64,000 nucleotides of DNA from positions 2,542,001-2,606,000 of the forward strand of contig CBDCEM010000003.1 in the NCBI GenBank assembly GCA_965215825.1. The letters are read 5' to 3'. Positions 50,732-63,800 of this stretch are shown piece after piece. Numbering within the stretch: the first letter of the stretch is position 1; each line of letters starts with the position of its first letter. The position numbers and the translations under genes are program-made. The notes beneath the pieces were generated by a model. It ran no database searches, was not told where the DNA came from, and saw only the letters and a list, made by a program, of their open reading frames with translations. Source of the DNA: JAWPMT01 sp965215825 (GTDB lineage: Bacteria; Bacteroidota; Bacteroidia; Cytophagales; Cyclobacteriaceae).

Positions 50732-53348
50732 GAAGATAGCCGATCGCCTGTTGCAATGGTTCTGCAGGGAAGACCTCTACCTTTTCATCAGAGGAGACCT
50801 TCAGGAAAATCATGACAAACATCTTTCAAGTAACTATCCAAAATGGAAAGCCAACTGGCTATTCTTCATGGAAGTTGTCTTGCTCTTTCGGCCTGCCATA
50901 ATAGAACTCAATTTTATCCCGGTCAAATACTCAAACAATTTATCCATGTTCAAAAACTATTTAAAAATCACACTTCGCAATCTCCAGCGTCAACATACCT
51001 ATGCTTTTGTAAACATCATCGGACTTTCAGTAGGCATAGTGAGTTTGTTTTACATCTGGGTCTTCATCGAAAGCGAGCTTTCATACGATCGACACCACGA
51101 GAATGTAGAACGAGTTTTCAGGGTTTCTACAGAAAACACCTTAAATGGTGAATGGATAACCATGGCGACCTCCCCTCCCGGGTTGGCTAAAAGAATTGCT
51201 GCGGATCTACCGGAAATTCAGGAAGCCACCAGAGTTTCCGGTTTTCTTGGAATCAAAAAGAATATTATCAGAATTGATAATCGCACGTTCATGGAAAAGG
51301 ACGGCTACTTTGCCGATCCCAATTTCTTCAAAGTATTGACTTATGATTTACTAGAAGGAAATCCGGAAACAGTATTGGACAAACCTCAAAGCATGGTCTT
51401 ATCCCATACACTGGCTAACAAATTATTTGAATCTAAAGAAGTAGTCGGTCAAACATTGACGTTGATCAACGATTATGGCGAGTATGATTATAACATCACT
51501 GGCGTTTATGAAGATCGTGGTGTCTTATCGCACTTGAATCCGGCTTTTATCTGTTCAATGAACAGTGGTGCAATTGGAAACTTCATAACAAGTAGCGATC
51601 AGATCGTGGGTAACAACTTTCTATTTACTTACGTGAAGACTAATCAATTAATTGCATCAGCCGAGTTGCAAGAAAAAATCCCCGCTTTTCTAAGCAGTTA
51701 TGTGGATGATGCCAAGCATACTCATAGTTTTCTCTCAGTACAAGACATCTACCTGCATTCCGAAGGTCGTGGTGACACCAGCCTTGGCGGAGATATACGC
51801 TACCTCTACATTTTGGCAAGTATTGCGCTTCTCATCCTTGTCATTGCTTGTGTAAATTTTGCTAACCTGGCAACTGCTCAGGCCACTAAAAGGGCCAAGG
51901 AAATTGGCATTAGGAAAACCTTCGGTGCCTATCGGAAAATGATCATTATTCAATTTCTTGGAGAGGCCATGATCATGAGTTTGTTGGCCATGGTGCTATC
52001 TGTTGTGATCATCGGGCTAATAACTCCCGGATATACACACCTTACAGGAAAAACAATAAGCCTAATTGCGGTTCTGGAACACATTCCAGTCCTGGTCCTG
52101 ATTGCCCTGGTCACAAGTTTATTAGCTGGTAGTTACCCAGCATTCTATTTGTCGAAACTTAAGTTGCAAACAGTATTGAACAAAGGTGCCCGAAATGGCT
52201 CAGGGTCATTTCTGATCCGAAAAGGCCTCGTAGTTTTTCAATTCGTCATTGGTATTCTTTTCATCATTGGGTCTTTTACGACACTTGATCAATTACAATA
52301 TATAAAATCCAAACCACTGGGTTTTAATGTCGAAAATCAACTGGTAATACCCCTTCAATCAAAGGAGGCAATCAATGAACTGGAAAGAGTAAAACAAACC
52401 TTCAGTACCATCCCGTATGTAAAAAATATCGCGGGCACTAGTTACACGCCCGCCGAGTTCGTTCTTAGTGACAACCACTTCAGAACTAGTCGTACAGCAG
52501 AAGGTGAAGCCGTCGTAATTCGTCAAAATGATGTGGATTACGGTTTAATCGAAACACTTGGTATTGAACTGCTTGCCGGCAGAACTTTCGACAAAAGTTT
52601 TGGTCAAAATGATTCAACGATATTACTCAATGAAACTGCAGTCCAATCTCTGGGAATGACCAATGAGGAGATTCTGAACCGTGAAATATATACTTCGGAG
52701 GGCGAAGGCACTATCGGATATCGCGTGATTGGCATAGTCCGGGATTTCCATGCACATTCTTTACATCGAGCCATTGAACCCTATCTCTTCGCCATGAGAC
52801 CTGGAAGAACCGCTAGTTCACTGATAGTGACGACTACTAATGCCAGTCCAACTGAAATCATCGAATCGCTTGAAAAAGAGTGGAAAACACTTTTTCCACA
52901 ACTGCCATTCGAGTTTAATTTCCTGGATCAGCAACTACAGTCCAAGTATGCCATTGACGAGAAATTCGGTCAGGTGATTTTGGTCTTTACCATGATCGCA
53001 CTCGCCTTGTGTTTCATAGGGATCTTCGCTCTGACCTCCTTCAGCATTCAGCAAAACATGAAGTCAATCAGTATTAAGAAAGTACTTGGTGCTCAGGTCG
53101 GATCCCTCTACTTCCAAATGGCATCCGGGTTTTTGTTGCTCGTATTAATGGCTTCGGTAATTGCCCTTCCTATAGGGATTTTCACGATGAGTAAATGGCT
53201 GGAATTATTCGCTTATAGGATAGAACCAGGTTTCGAATCCGCGTTTATTCCTGTATTGTTCATTGTTATCAGTACCCTGCTTGTCATTAGTCAGAAGTTA
53301 CTTAAAGTGGCCAAAGTAAATCCGGCCACAATTCTAAGAAGTGAATAA
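50724..53348 (+). CDS. ABC permease with N-terminal permease prefix domain (PadR-linked)
   Basis: 874 residues. The first 70 residues are the permease prefix domain (LLQWFCREDLYLFIRGDLQENH). Then a MacB/FtsX permease: helix about 96-118 (AFVNIIGLSVGIVSLFYIWVF), periplasmic core (SMVLSHTLANKLFESKEVVGQ), FtsX block with TKRAKEIGIRKTFGAYRKMI near 395, second core, and final FtsX block with QQNMKSISIKKVLGAQVGSL and the C-terminal NPATILRSE. It shares this plan with the permease at 31817 but differs along its length. It overlaps its PadR gene by 8 bp. No ATPase gene is adjacent. Confidence 0.9.
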   Translation: MIKKIADRLLQWFCREDLYLFIRGDLQENHDKHLSSNYPKWKANWLFFMEVVLLFRPAIIELNFIPVKYSNNLSMFKNYLKITLRNLQRQHTYAFVNIIGLSVGIVSLFYIWVFIESELSYDRHHENVERVFRVSTENTLNGEWITMATSPPGLAKRIAADLPEIQEATRVSGFLGIKKNIIRIDNRTFMEKDGYFADPNFFKVLTYDLLEGNPETVLDKPQSMVLSHTLANKLFESKEVVGQTLTLINDYGEYDYNITGVYEDRGVLSHLNPAFICSMNSGAIGNFITSSDQIVGNNFLFTYVKTNQLIASAELQEKIPAFLSSYVDDAKHTHSFLSVQDIYLHSEGRGDTSLGGDIRYLYILASIALLILVIACVNFANLATAQATKRAKEIGIRKTFGAYRKMIIIQFLGEAMIMSLLAMVLSVVIIGLITPGYTHLTGKTISLIAVLEHIPVLVLIALVTSLLAGSYPAFYLSKLKLQTVLNKGARNGSGSFLIRKGLVVFQFVIGILFIIGSFTTLDQLQYIKSKPLGFNVENQLVIPLQSKEAINELERVKQTFSTIPYVKNIAGTSYTPAEFVLSDNHFRTSRTAEGEAVVIRQNDVDYGLIETLGIELLAGRTFDKSFGQNDSTILLNETAVQSLGMTNEEILNREIYTSEGEGTIGYRVIGIVRDFHAHSLHRAIEPYLFAMRPGRTASSLIVTTTNASPTEIIESLEKEWKTLFPQLPFEFNFLDQQLQSKYAIDEKFGQVILVFTMIALALCFIGIFALTSFSIQQNMKSISIKKVLGAQVGSLYFQMASGFLLLVLMASVIALPIGIFTMSKWLELFAYRIEPGFESAFIPVLFIVISTLLVISQKLLKVAKVNPATILRSE

Positions 53349-53448
53349 GTTCTGATTCCATAATGACGCTACCTAGGAGTAACAGCTGTTGCTGCATCGC
53401 AGGTTGGATCGAATAGAGAATCATCCGGACACTTTCCTAACTATTGCG

Positions 53449-54735
53449 TTAGGAATCGGCCTGGTATTGATCCAAATTATTCTTGATTGGTTTCCCTCTC
53501 CACCAGGTGGCCAACGAAGAACCTGTCATGTTCATCAACGGACCAAACACCGATGGTGCCAACCCTATCGTGGCCACTTTCCCCATTTGAAGGGCAATAC
53601 CTGACGCGAGGCCTGAGTTTTGCATGCCCACTTCAAAAGCGATGGTTCTACAGGATTTCTCATCCATTCCCAGTACCCTACATAAGCCATAACCAAAGCC
53701 ATAACCAAGCAGGTTGTGAATAAAACAAGCCAGAATTAAAAGTATTCCGATCTCAAGTAAGTTATCTCTTCCGGCTGCAGTGATTACTGTTATGATCAAT
53801 CCAATGGCAATCATTGAAACCAAACTGAGCAATTTCTCCATCAGGTTACGGTTTTTCCCAAAAAGTCGGAGAAAAATAAATCCACTGATCGAGGGTAAAA
53901 CAATGAACCAAAACAGACCTAAAGACACTTCTGTCAATAGTTGAAAAGCAAGTAAATCTTCAGTCAGGAATCCAATGGCACTTTTCATCAGAATGACCGC
54001 TGTAAAACTTATTAACTGCAAAAACCGCCCCTTTAATGATGTCTCACTAAAAGCAAAAAGGTTAAATGTTAACCCTCCTAGGATAGGAAGGATCACCATA
54101 TTCATGATTCCCAACATCATGCTCCAAAAATCAACAGGTACTAATTCCCCGGCAATCAATTGCATCAAAATTGGAGTTAAAATTGGTGCCAGCACCGTGG
54201 CCACAGCTGTTAATGTGACACTCAAAGCAACATTGGCTTTTGACAGAAATGCCATAACATTTGAGGCCAGACCACTGGGACTTGTGCCCACAAGTACGAT
54301 CCCTGCAGCAATTTCGGGCGGAAATCGAAACACTGTGATCAATAGCAATGCTACCAGAGGCATAATCGTGAATTGACAGATTACACCGATCAAAACCGCC
54401 TTAGGTGCCATCACTACCCCCTTAAAGTCTTTCAAGCTCATTTGAGACCCCATTCCAAACATAATGATCTGTAGCAATGGAATGATCAGGCCTTTCAATT
54501 GATACTCACCGATCTGAATAAAGTACTGTGGGAAAAACATGGCCATGCTGACTGATGCTAAAATCAATATGGTATAAGTAAAGCCTCTCATAAATGAACT
54601 AACTCGAATACCTATAGAAAGAAGAATGAGTCCGATGATCGTGGCTAAACCCCTGGAATTTCCCAATAGGTCGAAAGCTACAAGGATGAGAAGAACAATC
54701 GATATTATTAGAATGCCCTTAAGTAAGTTTCTCAT
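53449..54735 (-). CDS. Bile acid:sodium symporter-family transporter
   Basis: 428 residues, longer than the usual 300-330 because of two to three extra N-terminal helices. About eleven to twelve hydrophobic segments are visible. The SBF core has the signatures IMFGMGSQMSLKDFKGVV, GIVLVGTSPSGLASNVMAFLSKANVALSV and FEVGMQNSGLASGIALQMG, matching the two crossing unwound helices of ASBT-like transporters. Substrates in bacteria include organic anions such as pantoate; the substrate here is unknown. The C-terminus is cytosolic and hydrophilic. It is convergent with the PadR-linked permease. Confidence 0.88.
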   Translation of the reverse strand: MRNLLKGILIISIVLLILVAFDLLGNSRGLATIIGLILLSIGIRVSSFMRGFTYTILILASVSMAMFFPQYFIQIGEYQLKGLIIPLLQIIMFGMGSQMSLKDFKGVVMAPKAVLIGVICQFTIMPLVALLLITVFRFPPEIAAGIVLVGTSPSGLASNVMAFLSKANVALSVTLTAVATVLAPILTPILMQLIAGELVPVDFWSMMLGIMNMVILPILGGLTFNLFAFSETSLKGRFLQLISFTAVILMKSAIGFLTEDLLAFQLLTEVSLGLFWFIVLPSISGFIFLRLFGKNRNLMEKLLSLVSMIAIGLIITVITAAGRDNLLEIGILLILACFIHNLLGYGFGYGLCRVLGMDEKSCRTIAFEVGMQNSGLASGIALQMGKVATIGLAPSVFGPLMNMTGSSLATWWRGKPIKNNLDQYQADS

Positions 54736-54830
54736 AAATAAATTCTTCAGCTGGTCTCTACTTTAAGAAATTGCTAAAGTCGATTTCCTGCATCCAGCTA
54801 ATATAATCCAGTTCTGGTTGGTTGGCGGTA

Positions 54831-57800
54831 TTACCTTGACATCACAGCACGTTTAGCTACAATGACCTGATCTCTTTGGCGAATACGAATCAAATACATA
54901 CCAGATTTCAAGTCGCTGACATCTAATTTTATTTGCTGATTCATGGAGTTGATCTCGAACATTTGATTCATCACTAATCGACCGTTCAGATCCATCACAG
55001 TGATCTCAGCAGGTGAAGTGAAGTCGCTGGTCTGTAATTCAACTGTGATCTCTTTTTCGATTAAAGGGTTGGGGAACAGGTTAGCTTTGAATGACCTGCC
55101 GTTTGGCGCATAATCTACGATAACTATTTCCGAATATTCAAATGCGCCATCAAAATCCACTTGTTTCAACCGGTAGTATTGTATTCCAGGAATAGGGTAT
55201 TCATCAGTAAATTTATAAGACTGTTGTAGTGAAGTACTTCCTGCTCCCTGTATTTGAGTCACTTCATGATAGACAATACCGTCCAGAGATTTCTGAACTT
55301 CAAAATAATCATTGTTAATTTCTTTCGCTGTAGCCCACTCCAGATTGATAAAGGCATCTTTTACGTACGCCTCGAAGTAGAGCATTTCAACTGGTAAGGG
55401 ATTAGTATCATCCTTGGATGTGGCCAATGACAGATCTGAGAAACTGGTCATTGCTGTTGAAGCAGTCACAGTACTGCTCGAAAAAGCTCCATTGCCCAAA
55501 TCTTCCCATTCAGTGCCTGTGTAATGTGCTACAAGTAGCCTAATTGGAGAATCCACTTCACTACTCCCATCATAAAACAAGGTAGGAATGACACTGGTAG
55601 ATCCATTATCTCTTGCTAAATCCCAGTGCTCCAGTCCACTAACTCGAATAATGTTCCCAGTCTTGGTTCCTGTTGCTGTAGTGCTGCCTGAAAATAAGTA
55701 TTGGCCGGTATATTGATCGGTAGCACTTCCTGTTTGAGGTTGGATACCCAATCGGGCATATCGACTCCCATCTCCTATTGGAAAAACGAAATCATCATCA
55801 CCTATTTTACTCACCGGACCAGCCACAAAACTACTTCCGTCGTTACTACCTCCGGTAGGTGTGGTTTCTACCACCCCATCATATCTCACCGTAGCATTGT
55901 CATTGAAGGTCAATGTACCTGTCCCCGGAACTACTATTCCATCCATAAAGTTCAGGTAATTGGATATTGTAACATTGCTGTTCAATGTTAGGTCTGCGCT
56001 ACCTGAGGCCGTGTTACTAACAGCCAGTATGCTAAAAGCTGTTGCTGATGATCCACTAATTGTTTGAGCACTTCCTCCATCGAAAGTAACCGTACCTGGA
56101 GTAGTAAACGTACCATTATTTACGAGATTTCCTGCCAGGTTCATAGATGTCAATCCCGATAGGTTTAAGGTATTTCCCACCGTGAAGTCACCATTCACAT
56201 CCATGGTAGTGATCCCTGTTAAATCCAATGCCGCTCCGGATGCCATGATCAGATTTCCAGTGACATTCAGATCGGCACCATCATACTCTCCACTGGTGAC
56301 TACCAGATTTGTAAAAGAGACCGTAGCTGGATCATTGTCAAAGGTATTTGTGCTTGAACCTTTATCAATTTCCAATGTAGCCACCGTGATCGCATCTGAT
56401 TGCACTTCAGGGTCCGTAGCACTGGTAAATACGACCCTGCCTGAACTTCCATTGAAAGTTCCCTGATCAACATCCAACGTGCCACCAGCTCGGATTGTAT
56501 TGGATCCAAGATTCAAAGTTGTCCCAGTAGCTAGAGTTACGGCTCCAGTAAATGTTTGCGTACCTGAACCGACAGTTACTATAGTCGATGACGTACTTAT
56601 ATTCACAGCAGCAAAAGTATTGTCACCATCAATTTGCTGTGCATCTCCACCATTGAATGTTAAAGTACCAGGGTTGTTCAGTAGGTTCGAGCTTGCCTGA
56701 TTGTCCCAATTTCCAGTCACAGTGATGGTATTGGAATTGGCATCAAAAGTGCCTGAGGAAGAGTTGATACTCAGGTTTTCGATCACCAAACTTCCTGTCA
56801 GGTCTTTCTCTCCAAAATTATCAAGGGTGAGGCTACCAGTACTTCCAAAAGTCAGATTCCCGGGAAGATTGGCAGTAGCCGTATTAGAGAACACAAATGT
56901 GCCATTAGACACGTTAAAATTGCCTCCCCCGGAAGTGAAGCTACCACGCAACTCAAGGCTCAAATTACTGGGGTTTTCAAGATCCGTGGTACCCAGAGTC
57001 AGGTCACCAAAAATGGTTAAACTCACTCCCAGAGATTTATCATGAGAATCCTGTGTTGTGCCACCTATGGTCAAGTTGTTGTATTCTGTGAAAACTGAAG
57101 GTAAGGTGTAGGCAGCATCTCCCAAATAGGAAACGGTACCGCCATTTTGGCTAAAAAATGTGGAACCCGAACCAGTGATCACATATGTATCGAGGCCAGT
57201 CGCATCAATTTCTAAGGTTCCTGTTCCTGTAACTTCCCCAAGTGTATGACCAGTGGTAGCCGCTATGTCAAGTGTGCCTTGAAGCGTGATTGATTGAGCG
57301 GTATTGGTGTTATTATCCATGGTCATGGTATGTCCGGAAGAAATGGTTACTGCATTGCTCGCCCCAGGTATCGACCCGGCGGAGGTGGTTCCACCATCAT
57401 CCAAGGTCCAGTTAGTGCCATCATTCCAATCACAACCCAGGGAACAGTCTACCCCTCCTCCGGCTCGGGTGAAATATCGAGGGAACAGCAAATCATTATC
57501 TCCTGCGATCCACTCTGTATTGATTGCGGTACTAAAATCTATGGTCCCATTTAAGGAAACAGAAGCACCAAATTGATTACTTCCTGCATTCAAATTCGTG
57601 ACAGAAGCCACGGGTTGATTCCAGCCATCATCAACTCCTCGCTCACTATAGGCAGAATTATAGTCACTTTCTGAGCCTTGAACATCACCATCATCATATT
57701 GGAAAATCAGATCAAAAGTCACAGCTCCCCCTATTCCGGTAATATCCAAGTCATAGTGGCGGTTTAAGGTCGTGGCTGAAGAACTAATACTTTGATCGGT

Positions 57801-60800
57801 TGTTGTACCATTCACGGATCTTAGGGATAGTGTGCCTGTTGAAGCAATTTGGTCGTTAATTGCTGCAACAGTAACAGGTGTATACTTACTTCCGGAATCA
57901 TCCACACCAATTGGAAAGACAAGATCCCAGTCTACATCACTATCGTCGGCATTCTTCACTACCGCCGGGGCTGAGCCAGATCCATCCGTTCGAATCATCC
58001 GGGTAGCACTAAAATCTCCTACAGTAGTCCCTCCTCCATTTCCGGTAATAGTCGCACCATCAGAAATGGTCAAATCACCGGAAGAAAGCACAACGTTACC
58101 TTCATTCTGCAATGCGAGCGTACCATCAAAAGTTACGGCATTATTGAAGGTCACATCAACACCACTTGCCTTTGCAATCGTCAGGTTATTAAAAGTCGTA
58201 GCCCCCGTAAGCGATTGGGCAGTTGTCGTATTATCAAAAGTCAATGTATTACTTGTCGTAGTATAGGTGCCTGTATTATTGAAATTACCAGCCAGAAAGA
58301 CGGTATTCGGGACGGTAGTAGTACCTGCATTACTAAAATCTCCATTAAGATCTATGGTCGTGTTACTTGTGAGTGATGTTCCGGAAGCCGTACTCGTAAC
58401 TCCGGTTACGATAAGTTCAACATCATCCATTTGCAAGGTTCCATTAGTGACAGTAAGACTATTCTCCACCGTCACGTCATTTACATTCGTAGGAAATGTA
58501 AGGGTACCTCCGGATTTGTTGAGCGTCAGGTTATAAAAAGCCTCAGACTCACTTCCATTGGTAAAACTAACCGTTTGATTACCAGTCCCTGTAAAGGTCA
58601 CAGTCCCGGTCCCTGGATCAAAATTTGTATTGTTTCTGGTGTCCATGGTCCAATTGCCCTGGATCTCCATATCAAAAGTTGAAGCAGCCAATTCTGACCT
58701 TCGATTTATCGAAAGGTCACCGGCTATTACGATATTCCCTGTTAGTGTTCGAGTGGCTGGATCCCCTCCGGTGCGTGAAATGATCAGGTTACCGTATGTG
58801 ATACCACCCTGAACTACCTGGCCACCATTGGTAAATCGATAAGAAACATTGCTTGCCGCATCAAGTGTATAGGTCCCAAAACTTGCAGGAAAGTTAGTCG
58901 TTCCATCAATGATCACATCTGTATTGGCCGCAGCGGTGAACGTACCATCACCGTCAGCGTCAGTAATCGTGAAAGTATTCATCGTAAGAGAATCGCCATT
59001 CAATGTCACATCTCCCGTAACACTGATGTTATTGGCCAGTGTGATGTCGACGGAATTGCTGAAAATTAAGCTATGGTAGTTTGTATTTGTTGGCAAAGTG
59101 TAGGCCATCGTGCCACCGAAATCCAAGGTACCTCCACTCAGGAACGAAGAGGCAATTGTTCCCATTACGGGTGTTGTTGCTGTGGTATGATCAAAGGCCA
59201 GGGTCCCGGTTCCCGATATGTCGTTCAACGTCGACACATTATCTATTTGGCTATTTAGGGTTCCATTTATTTCTACTCCTGAGGCAGCAAGACCCGTAGC
59301 AGTAGTAATGGTTACCGTATTACCAGAGCAAATGACTACCGGGTCGCCGGATGTAGGTTCCACACCGGTAACTTCATTCCGAATTCCCTCTGCGCATTCG
59401 TCATTGGTCCAAGGTGTTGTTGTGGTCGCCGTGTTATTCCAGTCGCCATCTCGGATGGTATAATAAACGGTAACTGGATTAAATGCTCCGTCGACGCCTG
59501 CAGTGAAATCACCGGCGATATTGTCCGAGCCAGGATCTGTAAACGTAATAACCTGGCCCGATACATTAGTGGTAGACCCTTCTGTCCAATTGAAGGTAGG
59601 CGATCCAGCATTTAGCGCATCAAGGAAGTTTGTATCATCACCACCTTCAACCAGATCAGTGTTTACCGCGCCATAAGTGTATGTATGAGTTGCTGTTTGT
59701 GATCCATTGAAACTGCCTGAAGTGACTGACCAATATAAATTCAAGGCATTTTGTCCTGTTGTAACCTGAGGATGTTGTGAAGAAATGAGTACTACATTCG
59801 TTGTGGCTCCTGCCCCCCCTCCAGCTGTGAGATCAACCTGAGAGGGCAGATAATAATCAGTAGCATTTATAGTGGCACCTATTGGGAACGTAAATCCAGA
59901 TGTAGCTGTATTTGGATAAGTAAGTGTTAACCCGGCAGCGGCATCACTTCCACTCACCCTGATCATATTGGTGTTGTCCGCACCACCAGGAATACTTATT
60001 CCGGCAAAAGGAGTCGTTTGATTCTCAATTGTAAGACCATTATCTCCCAAGTCCAGGATCACGTCATCTGAAATAGTCAACGCTCCCCCGGAAGATATAG
60101 TCGTGGTGCCGCTGACTTGAATCACTCCACTGGTATTGCTCAAAGTCAGGTCATCAAATGTAGCATTCCCCGATATGGAAGAAGTTTGTAGGCCTAAAGG
60201 AGTAGTCATAGTAATTCCCTGACTATTTTGATCTAATGTGCCCTGTGTATAAGTCCAATCTCCATACAGAGTCAAAGCATCAGCTAACTGAAGGGTACCG
60301 GTGCTATTCAAAACGACATCACCGAATACCTGTCCATTCGATGTAAAAACCTGTGTACCGGATCCATTGAATGTAAGTGTACCTCCATCTCCGCCATCGG
60401 CAATCTGAATGGTTCCATCAGTAACTGTGAAATTCCCTCCTACTATGACATTCCATTCGTCATTATTGGACGATGTAGCCTGGTCTACACGATAGAATTC
60501 AAATTTTCCATTGCCCGGAGTACCATCGTTAAGATTGATGGTGAGGTCGTTGGTGACCTGAAGGTCGAGTTCAGTGCTGACGTTTGAATCTGGACCACCA
60601 AAATCGCCTTCGTAATCACCGTCTCCTATTTCCAGGTTATGGAAAGGGACTGCCGAGTAAACGGTAACATCATTACCAGTGGCCGTTGCGTTTACACTAA
60701 AGCCATCATGCGCATCTCTCAAAACCCTCACCGTTCCACCACTTACTGTATAATTTGTAACTGCTGAAGTGATACTGAAAGCTTTTCCATCATTAGTCTC

Positions 60801-63800
60801 TGCTCGTACCGCTTCCAGTATGGAGTTCGCACCAGTCATAGTAAATGAAGAGGAAGCATTATCTAATACGAAATCACCTTCCGCCCTTGCCGTAACACTT
60901 TGAACATTGTCTTGGTTAGTGGAGACATTCCGAGCCAGAGAAACTATCCCATCGTTCGTCAACGAAAAAGCTAATGCTGCCGAAGCATCTGTCACAACTG
61001 GCCGGATAGCCCCACCAACATTGAGGGTTGACCCATTCACTGTTAGAACAGCAGTTGTCCCATCGTAGCGAATAGAATTATCTGTAGTCAGATCAGTTAC
61101 ATTGCCAACATGAAGAATACCACTATTGATTGTTAGTGTGCCATTTAACAATATGTTTCCGGCGTTTGATGTTTCGAGACTCAGAGTTGGTGATCCGCTA
61201 TTCATTGTCAGTGCAGAAGTGGCTGGAATGGATACATCACCATTGTTACTTAATACGATCGTCGTTCCTGTAGAAATGATCAGGTTACCATTTTGAAACT
61301 CAATTGATGATTCGCCTACTTCACTGCCTTGATCGGCAACAGAGAATGTAGCCACATCAACTGTTAATGAACTGGCGGAAGAGCTTCCCACATTGACAAT
61401 CAGGCGGTCAAAATCTACCGATCCAGATCCTGTAACAGATGTACTAGAAGCACTATTGAAAGTAGTGTTAACGGTACTGCCACCCGTGTTCATGTCAAAT
61501 GTTCCTGTGCTTGTCAATGATCCACCAATCGTGAGGCCGTGGGTGGCTGTTCCTGAATTTGCTACATTCATAGTTCCTGTGACTGTGACATTCCCCGTTA
61601 AAAGGACCGTTCGGTTATTAGTCGCTCCAAAAGAAAGGATGTCTCCAGAGGCCACAGAAGTCACCCCGGCAACGGATACATTGCCATTGGTAGCATCACT
61701 AAAAGACGCGGTGGTTCCAAATCCACCAGTTACCGTCAAATCACCAGTTAGTGTCCAATCTTCATCAGGTAATGTTTTCGTATTAGCGGCACTGGACCCG
61801 GAAATGGTCAGGTTATGATAGGTTCCACCATTAGTTGGAATCGTATAGCTTCCATCTCCAGTATAGATCACCGTACCCCCGGAGGCACCCAAGAAACTGG
61901 ACCAGTCAGCTCCGTTTTCACTAGGAAATGTAGGCGAGTCCGCGTCTCCGGAAACTATTCTCAAGGTTCCAGTCCCACTTACAGTTCCAAATGAATGTCC
62001 AGAGGTGGGTGTTCCCGCATTTTCACTGATGATTATAATCCCATCGGACTCCAGGTTGATGGAACCGGCACTTTGACCATCCGAATCGACTGTAACATCA
62101 TCACCACCTACTACCACCGGAGAGTTGGTACCTGGTGTACGGTTAATCGCGGTTGATCCTCCACTTGTATTCGTCCAGTGAGCACCATTGTCCCAGTCGT
62201 GATCAGAAACACCTGATATCAAATAAAAAGTAGTGATCACACCGGCAAATTCGTCTTCCTCACCTGCTGTGAAATGACCATCTGAGAATTCAACGCCATT
62301 CAATGTTACCACATTGGAAGTTACACCGTCAGAGCCATCAGTGGTCTCGTCTGAAGTGGTCCAGTCCGGATTAGAAACATCGTAATGGGCGGCTATATAA
62401 TTACCCTCCACGCCTCTTACATCACTATCATCATAGGTATAGGAATAATCTGCATTGACGTCCGCAAAATTATTACCATCATTTACTAACCAGTAATAGT
62501 CAATATCCAGCGTATTACTTCCATCCAGAGTAAACTGGGAGCCACCAGTAACAGGTAATACCGTCAAAGCACCAAATGCAGAGGCCGCATTAAGTGTCAT
62601 CGTAAAGGGTGTGAACTGTGTACCTGTACCCAAAGGGTACGTCTTACTATCCGTGTTGGTGGTAAATGTCTGTATCATTCCTCCGGAAGAGGAAGCTCCA
62701 TCGAACGCTACAAATGACGAACTTGACCCACCAGTAATACTTACCCCAGAGGAAAATGTAAAAGTTCCAGAGCCAATATCTATAACACCGTTAGTCAAAG
62801 TCAGAGAATTAGTAATGTTTATATCCAGGTCTCCCATGGCACCATTGGCATCATTCATGACCAGGTTTGAGATTGTAGCCGTACCTGTAGTACTCAAGGT
62901 ATGACTACTTGATCCGCCTGTTAAAGAAAGAGAACCCGTCCCTGAGTAGGAATCATTTACTGTCAAATCACCACTCACAGTATGTGAAAGTGCCGCATCT
63001 GTCATTTCTCCGGTAAGTATGGACAGATCTGCAATACTTAATGCTGTATTGCTGAACGTCATAGTTTGAGAAGCATTCAAATCGATGATGAGGTTCTTAG
63101 TACCACTACCAGTCCATTCCACAGCTGTACCAGTATCAACTACTTTTGAGGCACCCGTATAACGTACAGTATAAGCGTTGCTGCCCTGAAGCGTTCCTGT
63201 AGTTGAACCGGCATCAATCGATATTACGGAAGCATTCAATGGTGTCAAGTTAGTGGAGGCAGCCAGCACACCATTGCTCAGAAACAGTGTATCGGTTAAT
63301 GAAGCACTACCGGCCAAATTCACCGTACCACCTCCTGATATTGTCAAATTACTAAATGCTGATCCGTTTGGGACTTGTCCATTGCCAATGGTTGATGATC
63401 CATTGTAATCCACGGTACTCCCCGAATTGAAAGTATAGTTATTAAAAGGATCTGAGGAATGACCCGGAAAATCCGTATCCAGTTGCAAAATGCCGTTTGC
63501 TCCAATTAGAAAAGTTCCATTTGTTGCATCATCATCGAAGTTGTTGGTTCCCAGATTTAGGATACCAGCTGTAACCGTCACATCGCCTACCAGATAGCTA
63601 TTTCCGCCCGCAATAAAACTGACCTGACGACCTGTACCAGAAGGGTTATTTACCACCCAGTTTCCATACGCTGTATGGCCTGTGGCAATCGATAGGTCAA
63701 AACCATCCACACTTCCCGAAGCAGAAGAACCATCACCAAATCCCCATGTAACATTGGAAAAGTCAATGGCATCGGACCCTATTCCATCAAAACTTGAGGT

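Noticed and set aside
55701..62904. Several plus-strand open frames of 60-144 codons opposite the giant surface protein
   Set aside because: They mirror the Thr/Asn/Gly-rich repeat codons of the minus-strand gene (giving V/P/T-rich translations) and have no independent support.
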